DNA of 5,589 nucleotides from JBDHAC01 sp039589195 (lineage in GTDB: Bacteria > Gemmatimonadota > Gemmatimonadetes > Palauibacterales > Palauibacteraceae). The translations under genes were made by a program, and so were the position numbers. The DNA lies in assembly GCA_039589195.1 (NCBI GenBank), contig JBDHHV010000182.1, forward strand, positions 1 through 5,589, given 5' to 3'. Shown here in pieces: positions 1 through 4,969 of this stretch (position 1 is the first letter of the stretch; every line of letters begins with the position of its first letter). The notes under the pieces are model-generated. The model saw only the letters and a program-made list of their open reading frames with translations. It was not told the DNA's origin and did no database searches.

Positions 1-58
1 GGCCGGTTCGCCGGCTCGGGGCCTGGCCCCCGGTCTTTGGGGGGTGGTTTCCCGGCAC

Positions 59-95
59 ACGAGGCCGGGGCGGTGTTCAACCGTCCCGGCCTCGT
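59..95. terminator. Terminator-like long hairpin
   Basis: Bases 59-69 (ACGAGGCCGGG) pair perfectly with 85-95. The stem continues inward through a G-T pair (70/84) and CGGT/ACCG (71-74/80-83) to a five-base loop, GTTCA. This gives a 16-bp stem. The tail is poor in T on both strands (GTTCAC on plus, GTGTGCC on minus), so it is not a textbook intrinsic terminator. It most likely ends a transcript entering from the left edge or shields hsp20 from read-through. A regulatory RNA structure is an alternative. Confidence 0.5.
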
Positions 96-195
96 TCACA
101 TCCACGCACCCCTCAGACCTCCGCCCGACGTATGCCGGCTTAGCAGACCTCGTGTGCCACCGTGGCGCGCTGCCGTTTCGGCGCCGCCCGAGTTG

Positions 196-207
196 CAGAT
201 CGATCTG
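196..207. promoter_or_regulatory. 12-bp perfect palindrome, possible operator
   Basis: CAGATCGATCTG is a perfect 12-bp palindrome, 165 bases before the hsp20 start codon, in non-coding DNA. Perfect palindromes of this size are often binding sites of dimeric regulators, but no known operator consensus is recognised, and chance occurrence is possible. It does not resemble the CIRCE inverted repeat of HrcA. Confidence 0.2.
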
Positions 208-356
208 TCGGTTTAGCAGTACACGTGGATCGTAACTGTATTTGTGGCATGATGATGCGCACCATTTCCGGTATGGCGCTTGCCCCTCTCGTTCCGCGTA
301 CGTCCTCGACCCGCGGCGAGCGGTGGAAGAGACGAAGCATAAACGACCATCGAATG

Positions 357-362
357 AAGGAG
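357..362 (+). promoter_or_regulatory. Ribosome binding site of hsp20
   Basis: AAGGAG lies 10 bases before the ATG at 373. It fixes this start over the upstream ATG codons in other frames. Confidence 0.75.
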
Positions 363-372
363 AGAAACACAC

Positions 373-822
373 ATGCTGCCAACTATCAGATACCGGAAGC
401 CGGCGGTCCTCCGTGGGAGCGATCAGGGCTTCGAGCTCGATCGGCTCATCGACGGGTTCTTCGGGCCGGCCTTTGGGCCGGGCATCGTGGCGCACGATCG
501 CGGGGCCGCGAATCTCTACGAGACGGATGAGCGCTTCGTGCTCGAGCTGGAAGTGCCCGGGTTCACCAGCGAGGACATCGAAGTGACTGTGGAGCGCGGC
601 GTCCTGACGGTGTCCGGGTCGCACGAGAACGCTTCGGAGGACGAAGGCACCAGGTACCACCTGCGTGAGCGCTCGTTCGAGCGTTTCAGCCGCACGTTCA
701 GGGTGCCCGAGTCCGTCAGTTCGGAGGGGGTGCTCGCGGAGTTGGAGGACGGCGTGCTCACGGTTCGACTGCCGAAGGCTGCCGACGCGAAGCCGCGCCG
801 GGTCGAGATCGACGCAAAGTAG
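373..822 (+). CDS. Small heat-shock protein, Hsp20/alpha-crystallin family
   Basis: This 149-residue protein is predicted to be a cytoplasmic, ATP-independent holdase chaperone that binds unfolding proteins during heat or other stress. The N-terminal arm (about 1-45) is short and contains the FELDRLIDGFFG stretch common in bacterial class A sHsps. The alpha-crystallin domain covers about 46-140. It shows LELEVPGF at 57-64, GVLTVSG at 76-82, the ERSFERFSRTFRVPE segment at 99-113, and the family signature A-x3-D-G-V-L at 122-129. The C-terminal tail ends in PRRVEIDAK, where VEI (144-146) fits the I/V-x-I/V motif used in oligomer assembly. Length and order match the family (about 140-160 residues). 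The ATG is preceded by AAGGAG. The gene appears monocistronic, with a terminator about 35 bases downstream. The family call is secure; the client range is unknown. Confidence 0.96.
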   Translation: MLPTIRYRKPAVLRGSDQGFELDRLIDGFFGPAFGPGIVAHDRGAANLYETDERFVLELEVPGFTSEDIEVTVERGVLTVSGSHENASEDEGTRYHLRERSFERFSRTFRVPESVSSEGVLAELEDGVLTVRLPKAADAKPRRVEIDAK

Positions 823-856
823 ATGTCACGGGAGCTACGCGGAGGAGCCAACAGGA

Positions 857-887
857 AGAAAGGGCCGGCGAACTGCCGGCCCTTTTT
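857..887. terminator. Intrinsic terminator, probably bidirectional
   Basis: AGGGCCGGC (861-869) pairs with GCCGGCCCT (875-883) around the loop GAACT. The stem is extended by A-T pairs from 859-860 and followed on the plus strand by TTTTT (883-887). It lies between the convergent hsp20 (stop at 822) and the BON-LysM gene (stop at 930). On the minus strand the hairpin is followed by TTTCTTCC, so it could stop transcription from both sides. Confidence 0.9.
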
Positions 888-929
888 CGCGTCTAGCCTA
901 CCCCATCGTCGGGGTCTCCTTTGGCGGGC

Positions 930-1403
930 TCAGGCCTCGAGCGCGGGGATGCGCAGCACCTGACCCGGGTAGATCAGATCGGGATCCGTCAACATGGGCT
1001 TGTTCGCCTCGAAGATCATGGGGTATTTCATCGCGTCCCCGTACTGCTGGAGAGAGATCTTCGAGAGCGTGTCGCCGGACTCCACGGTGTAGAAGACCGC
1101 CTCTGGCGCGGGCTCGACCACCTCGATCCGGTCGTCCACCTGGCCGACGCCCTGGGTGTTCCCGACGGCGAGGATCACCTTCTCCTTCTCGGTTTGGCTC
1201 GGGGCCTTACCGTGCAGAGTGGCGACGCCGTCGTCGTAGAGGACCTGAAGATCCTCCACCTGCAGTCCGAGGTTCGTCACCATGTGCCACAAGGCGTTCG
1301 CCTTCTGCTGCTCCTCGATGTACTCCTCTACAGCTTCCTTTTCTTTGTCCTTCACGATACCGAGCTTCTCGCCCGCATCGCGGACGAAGTCGAAAAGACC
1401 CAT
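930..1403 (-). CDS. kbp: BON-LysM protein, Kbp/YgaU-like potassium-binding protein
   Basis: This 157-residue protein is close in layout to E. coli Kbp (YgaU, 149 residues), a cytoplasmic K+-binding protein. The N-terminus MGLFDFVRDAGEKL is nearly the same as that of the E. coli protein. A BON domain follows at about 45-95 (VEDLQVLYDDGVATLHG, then VILAVGNTQGVGQVDDRIEV). A LysM domain lies at about 104-153, starting FYTVESGDTLSKIS and ending FEANKPMLTDPDLIYPGQVLRIP. There is no signal peptide or membrane segment, which fits a cytoplasmic role despite the LysM domain. The charged stretch at 19-36 (KDKEKEAVEEYIEEQQK) is probably helical. GGAGG lies about 7 bases before the ATG. It is the second gene of a minus-strand pair, 15 bases after the DUF937 gene. 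The family is certain; K+ binding is inferred from the E. coli homologue. Confidence 0.94.
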   Translation of the reverse strand: MGLFDFVRDAGEKLGIVKDKEKEAVEEYIEEQQKANALWHMVTNLGLQVEDLQVLYDDGVATLHGKAPSQTEKEKVILAVGNTQGVGQVDDRIEVVEPAPEAVFYTVESGDTLSKISLQQYGDAMKYPMIFEANKPMLTDPDLIYPGQVLRIPALEA

Positions 1404-1418
1404 TGATTCCTCCGTTGG

Positions 1419-2018
1419 TTAGCGGCGCCCGCCGAGCAGGCTACCGAGCAAACCCTTGCCGAGTCCCGCGAGGTCGTCGGCGATGCTCCCGTCGTTGTCT
1501 GCATCGAGCAACTGGGCAAGTCCGCCCAGCTCGGGCGCCGCTTCGGCCGCCTGCCGCTGCTCGGACCCCAGCCAGTCGGTCAGTCCGCCCTGGTCGAGTT
1601 GTCCTGTCCGTTGTTGACGGCCGATCGCGCCCATCACGAGTGGCGCGAGCATCGCCATGAGCTGCGTGACCTTCGAGATGTCCAGGCCGCTGGACGACGA
1701 AACCCCGTGCTCGACCGCCGAGCGTCGGTCACCGAGGATGTGCCCCAGGATTCCGTTTCCGTCGTCGGTGTCGGGCCGACCAAGGAAACCACTGAGGTCG
1801 TCCAGCACGCTGCCGTCGTGATCGCGCTCCAGAGCCCCGTGCAGGGACGCGGCCCCGTCGGGTTGCGAGGCGTTGCGGGCCAGGCCCTGAAACAGAAGTG
1901 GCAGGGCGGTCCCGAGCGCGGCCTGGGTGGAGGCTCGATCGGCGCCCAACTGCCGAGACAACGGGCCGAGAGAGTCGCCCGTGAGCTGCTCGAGTAGCGA
2001 AGAAAGTGTCGAAGACAT
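1419..2018 (-). CDS. DUF937 family protein
   Basis: This 199-residue protein resembles the DUF937/YidB-like family, whose function is not established. The N-terminal part (about 1-60) is helical, with SLLEQLTGDSLGPLSRQLGA and TALPLLFQGLARNA. Two similar acidic motifs follow: DHDGSVLDDLSGFLG (66-80) and DADNDGSIADDLAGL (172-186). Both carry the D-x-D-G-S-x-x-D-D pattern common in this family and reminiscent of a calcium loop, though neither is a full EF-hand. Between them, at 116-133, is a hydrophobic segment rich in Met and Leu (KVTQLMAMLAPLVMGAIG). The C-terminus is Gly/Leu-rich and ends GGRR. There is no signal peptide. I chose the ATG at 2018 because GGAGG stands about 8 bases upstream; an in-frame ATG at 2054 has no such site. 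It is the first gene of a probable operon with the BON-LysM gene. Confidence 0.85.
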   Translation of the reverse strand: MSSTLSSLLEQLTGDSLGPLSRQLGADRASTQAALGTALPLLFQGLARNASQPDGAASLHGALERDHDGSVLDDLSGFLGRPDTDDGNGILGHILGDRRSAVEHGVSSSSGLDISKVTQLMAMLAPLVMGAIGRQQRTGQLDQGGLTDWLGSEQRQAAEAAPELGGLAQLLDADNDGSIADDLAGLGKGLLGSLLGGRR

Positions 2019-2023
2019 CGGTT

Positions 2024-2029
2024 TTCCTC
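2024..2029 (-). promoter_or_regulatory. Ribosome binding site of the DUF937 gene
   Basis: Read on the minus strand, GGAGGAAAACCG leads directly into ATG at 2018. This site decides the start codon in favour of the shorter 199-residue product over the in-frame ATG 36 bases upstream. Confidence 0.75.
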
Positions 2030-2093
2030 CGGGTTCTGATATGGCGATGTCCAAACGTACGCACGCTCATGGGACTCTGCTACGGCGATGCAA

Positions 2094-2120
2094 AGAGGGC
2101 CGGCAACGTCCCGGCCCTCT
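2094..2120 (-). terminator. Terminator hairpin after the metallopeptidase gene
   Basis: AGAGGGCCGG (2094-2103) pairs with CCGGCCCTCT (2111-2120) around a seven-base loop, giving a 10-bp GC-rich stem. On the minus strand it is followed by only a short T-run (CTTTGC), so termination may be incomplete. It stands 47 bases after the metallopeptidase stop codon and upstream of the DUF937 start, so it separates the two minus-strand units. Confidence 0.7.
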
Positions 2121-2166
2121 CCTCCTATCTTTGCTTCGGAACTGTCCGGCTGCCACTCGAGGCGTG

Positions 2167-4713
2167 TCAGTCACTCGGATCCAGGATGTCGTCGATTCGT
2201 ACGACGGCGTCCTGGAGGTGGAGTCGCGTCACCCGGTCCGGCCCGCGCCCCAGCGCTCGCCGGATCTCTCGCTTCAGCGTCTCGAGTTCGCCGCGCACGA
2301 ACGCCCGGATATCGGACTGCGAGACATCCACGCGCGTGAGGAAGTTTCCGACGCCCCCGAACGCGAACACGATGGGCGGGGTGTCGGAGTCCATGAGGAA
2401 TCCCATGCGCTCGAGGTGGCCGCGCTGCAAGTTCCGGCGGTACACGCCGATGGGCGCCCCGCTCTGCAACTCGCTCCAGATGGCTCCCCTCAGGTCATCC
2501 AACATCTCGACCAACTCGTAGGAGTCGTCACCGTTCCGGGCGCCGGCCTCGATCAGCCGCTGCATGCGGCCGGGGTCGAGGACCCGGTTCACCACGCCGA
2601 CCTGGAGCCCACGCATCCGGTCGACCGTCGAGGGGTTCTCGATGCGGGACAGGATCTGCTCGTCGATCATCCAGGTTGGCGGTTGGAAGGCCTGCTCTGC
2701 GAAGAACTGCATGGCGCGACGCTGGGTCGCCTCGTCCACGAATTCGTACACGGGTCCGTCTTGCCCGACCGCCTTACGAGTGCGGGTCACTCCGCCGATG
2801 TTCGTCACGACATGGCCCATGTAGCGGTTCCACTGGCCGATGACGTTGTTGTACAGTTCCTGGATCTCGGCGTAGTCCTTCCCGTCCTGCTCGTCTCGCG
2901 TCCACTCGATCAGGTTAGGGAGGATCCGCTTGAGGTTCTCGATCCCGAGCGCCGACGCCTTCATGGCATCGGATCCGACCGCCTCGGTCAGGGACGTCGG
3001 GTCGATTCCGCTCGGGTCGCCGAAGTAGTAGACCGGATCGCCCTCATGCTCGGTGATCCACGCGTCGAGGGTTTCCTTCTCCTCGTCCGCGGATCCGGCG
3101 TCGAGGATCGGACGGTAGCCCCACATCACCGAGTACTTGTCGTACGTGCCGACTTTAGGGTCGAAGCAGGCGCCCTCATCCTCGGGTTGCGCGACGTAGT
3201 TGAAACGCGCGTAGTCCATGATCGAGGGCGCGACGCCGTTACGGCACACGAAGTCCGGCGCGCGGAGCGAGTCCACCGGGAAGGCGGCGCTCGCCTTCAT
3301 GTTGTGAGGCAGCCCGAGCGTGTGTCCGACTTCGTGCGCGGCCACGAACCGGATCAGGCTCCCCATCACGTCGTCGTCGAAAAGCACCCGGCGCGCGGCG
3401 GGGTTCGCCGCGGCGGTCTGGATGAAGTACCAGTTGCGGAGGAGGTTCGCGACGTTGTGAAACCAGCCGATGTCGCTCTCGAGGATCTCGCCCGTACGCG
3501 GGTCATGCACGTGCGGCCCGAAGGCGTTCTGCACCTGTGAGGGGAACCAGCGGATCACGGAGTATCGGACGTCTTCCGGGCTGAACTCCGGATCTTCCTC
3601 TAGCGAGGGCGGATCGCGGGCGATGATCCCGTTGCTGAACCCGGCCTCCTCGAACGCCACCTGCCAATCCTCGATGCCCGCTTTCAGGTAGGGGCGCCAC
3701 TTCTCGGGGGTCGCCGGGTCGATGTAATACACGATCGGCTTCACCGGATCGACCAGCTCGCCGCGCCTGAATGCGGCCGTATCACTCGGCTCCAAGCGCC
3801 AGCGCGTCAGGTAGGTCCGGGTGACCACCTTCTGGTCGCTCCTCCCGTAGTCCACCTGCTGGATCCGGAAGAACCCGACGCGCTCGTCCCAGATCCGCGG
3901 CTGCATGGGCTCGTCGGGGAGCAGGATCATCGATTGGTTCATCTCGATCGACATCGCACCCGTGGTCGGGTTCGAAGGGGGTCGCTGCGCGTTGTAGGTG
4001 AGGACGTGGCGGACCTCGACATTGCGCGGGAAGCTCTTGGCCCACTCGATGAACGTTCGGCTCTCATCGAGCGATCGGACCCGAAACGCCTCGCGGCTGC
4101 TGGTGCTGAGGCCGATCATGGGGACGTCCTTCGTGAACAGATCCGTCGCGTCGATGACCACGTTGGTGCTGTCCTCGTTCTCCGCCTGGATCGCGAACGA
4201 GCGGACGATCGGTTCGAAGTTGGAGCTTCGGACGGCCTCGTAGATCGGCAGGGAATCGTCCGCCACGTTCACATGCGAAACGATGCGCAGGAGGATCTGG
4301 TCGTCGTGATTCTCCTCCCAGCGAAGCGTCTGCGTGTTGGTCTTGATCCCACCATAGCCCAACCCGGTCGCGGTGCTGGCGGTGCGCGACACGAGCAGGA
4401 TCTCGCGCCCGAGGATCGGGCGGGGGATTTCGAACAGCAGCTTCTCATCGACCCGGTGCACGATGAACAGACCCGAGTCCGTCACGGCCTCGGCCGTCAC
4501 GACGTCGCTGTACGGCTTCTTCTCCTGGTCCTGATCCCCGCGGGCGCCGGGTCCTCCCGGCCCGCCGGTCCCCTGCCGAGCCGCCTGCGGACCGGTCTCG
4601 GACGGACCCTGCCGGGGAGCGATGCAGGCCGACGTGAGGAAGACCAGCGGCAGCCAGATGGCGACCGCGACTCCGCGACGGACCGTTCGGACGATCATAC
4701 CTGGTACGCTCAT
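2167..4713 (-). CDS. Zinc-dependent metallopeptidase lipoprotein, DUF5118/DUF5117/DUF4953 type
   Basis: This 848-residue protein is predicted to be a lipid-anchored, envelope-located zinc endopeptidase with unknown substrate. A signal peptide (VRRGVAVAIWLPLVFLTSAC) ends in a lipobox with Cys30. A Gly/Pro/Gln-rich linker follows at 31-64. The DUF5118-like part begins near KKPYSDVV (about 65-100), and the DUF5117-like part follows (about 100-290, with ILLVSRTASTATGLGYGG). The catalytic region contains HEVGHTLGLPH (460-470): His460, His464 and His470 as zinc ligands and Glu461 as general base. SIMDY at 497-501 gives a metzincin-type Met-turn with Met499. Beyond Cys30 the only cysteines are Cys490 and Cys516, on either side of that turn. 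The ATG at 4713 was chosen because AGAGGA lies about 5 bases upstream; the reading frame stays open to 5118 without coding signs, and the in-frame ATG at 4698 lacks a good site. Family length is usually 800-900 residues, so the gene looks complete. Confidence 0.93.
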   Translation of the reverse strand: MSVPGMIVRTVRRGVAVAIWLPLVFLTSACIAPRQGPSETGPQAARQGTGGPGGPGARGDQDQEKKPYSDVVTAEAVTDSGLFIVHRVDEKLLFEIPRPILGREILLVSRTASTATGLGYGGIKTNTQTLRWEENHDDQILLRIVSHVNVADDSLPIYEAVRSSNFEPIVRSFAIQAENEDSTNVVIDATDLFTKDVPMIGLSTSSREAFRVRSLDESRTFIEWAKSFPRNVEVRHVLTYNAQRPPSNPTTGAMSIEMNQSMILLPDEPMQPRIWDERVGFFRIQQVDYGRSDQKVVTRTYLTRWRLEPSDTAAFRRGELVDPVKPIVYYIDPATPEKWRPYLKAGIEDWQVAFEEAGFSNGIIARDPPSLEEDPEFSPEDVRYSVIRWFPSQVQNAFGPHVHDPRTGEILESDIGWFHNVANLLRNWYFIQTAAANPAARRVLFDDDVMGSLIRFVAAHEVGHTLGLPHNMKASAAFPVDSLRAPDFVCRNGVAPSIMDYARFNYVAQPEDEGACFDPKVGTYDKYSVMWGYRPILDAGSADEEKETLDAWITEHEGDPVYYFGDPSGIDPTSLTEAVGSDAMKASALGIENLKRILPNLIEWTRDEQDGKDYAEIQELYNNVIGQWNRYMGHVVTNIGGVTRTRKAVGQDGPVYEFVDEATQRRAMQFFAEQAFQPPTWMIDEQILSRIENPSTVDRMRGLQVGVVNRVLDPGRMQRLIEAGARNGDDSYELVEMLDDLRGAIWSELQSGAPIGVYRRNLQRGHLERMGFLMDSDTPPIVFAFGGVGNFLTRVDVSQSDIRAFVRGELETLKREIRRALGRGPDRVTRLHLQDAVVRIDDILDPSD

Positions 4714-4884
4714 ACTGTTCCTCTGGATCGAGCTCGAGTAATTCGGCCGCGCCTTCCGCCCCTGGCGGAGGTGCCTGTGGAACGGGCCGAAACTAGAAGT
4801 AGAGGGGGGCCGGGGCCAGCAAACGCGGCGGTACCGCTCGCTCGCCACGCGCGCTAGAGCGGCCTCGATCGACCCCGCTCCGGA

Positions 4885-4913
4885 TTGACGCCGCCTGTGG
4901 TGCAAGCTAGCGT
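4885..4913 (+). promoter_or_regulatory. Candidate sigma-70-type promoter of the lipoprotein gene
   Basis: TTGACG (4885-4890) matches the -35 consensus at five of six bases. TAGCGT (4908-4913), after a 17-base spacer, matches the -10 consensus at only three of six. The predicted transcript would start near 4920 and have a leader of about 50 bases. The weak -10 keeps this tentative. Confidence 0.45.
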
Positions 4914-4956
4914 ACGTTTCTGCGGATCCCCCTGTCTGGTCCCGAAGTGTCGCCAC

Positions 4957-4963
4957 AAGGAGG
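4957..4963 (+). promoter_or_regulatory. Strong ribosome binding site before a GTG start
   Basis: AAGGAGG is a near-perfect Shine-Dalgarno sequence, six bases before GTG at 4970. It is the main evidence that this GTG is the true start of the lipoprotein gene. Confidence 0.85.
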
Positions 4964-4969
4964 TGTCTC

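Larger units (their letters stand above)
1..372. other. Gene-free region upstream of hsp20
   Basis: No convincing gene lies here. All three plus frames stay open for part of the stretch, as expected at high GC, but none has a good ribosome binding site, a recognisable protein motif or a consistent frame. What can be seen is structural: a small GCCGG-TTCG-CCGGC hairpin at 2-15, a GGGGCC/GGCCCC palindrome-like stretch around 19-31, a long terminator-like hairpin at 59-95, and a 12-bp palindrome at 196-207. Bases 96-372 must contain the hsp20 promoter. I could not identify a clear sigma-70 or sigma-32 type element, and no full CIRCE operator is present. The first bases may be the downstream region of a gene lying to the left of the window. 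Confidence 0.6.
4714..4969. other. Divergent intergenic promoter region
   Basis: These 256 bases separate the metallopeptidase start (minus) from the lipoprotein start (plus) and must hold promoters for both. On the plus strand a plausible promoter is visible at 4885-4913. On the minus strand, TTGCTG (near 4815) and an AT-richer TACTTCTAG stretch could be promoter parts, but the spacing is poor and I do not call it. A small CCGCC-CCT-GGCGG hairpin (4756-4768) falls within the presumed metallopeptidase leader. Confidence 0.7.

Noticed and set aside
172..181. Signs of an RNA gene in the first 260 bases
   Set aside because: I looked for tRNA arms and conserved RNA motifs and found none. The hairpins present are explained as terminator-like structures.
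138..219. Two TTAGCA sequences that resemble the left half of a CIRCE element
   Set aside because: Neither is followed at the proper spacing by the complementary GTGCTAA half, so they are not HrcA operators.
901..914. Small CCCC/GGGG hairpin just after the first terminator
   Set aside because: The stem has only 4-5 pairs and no T-run on either strand. The stronger hairpin at 857-887 already explains termination here.
921..1406. A plus-strand open frame fully antisense to the BON-LysM gene
   Set aside because: The minus-strand product is an unmistakable Kbp homologue with a good ribosome binding site, so this frame is a mirror artefact.
665..1660. A 331-codon Arg/Ser/Pro-rich plus-strand frame
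   Set aside because: It runs through the end of hsp20, a terminator and two minus-strand genes. Its composition is that of an out-of-frame translation.
1927..3540. A 537-codon plus-strand open frame antisense to the metallopeptidase and DUF937 genes
   Set aside because: It has no ribosome binding site or protein motif and has the Arg/His/Asp/Val-rich composition typical of antisense frames in GC-rich DNA. The opposite strand has clear HExxH and DUF937 signatures.
3934..4857. A 307-codon plus-strand open frame
   Set aside because: It is an antisense shadow of the N-terminal half of the metallopeptidase, with no recognisable domain.
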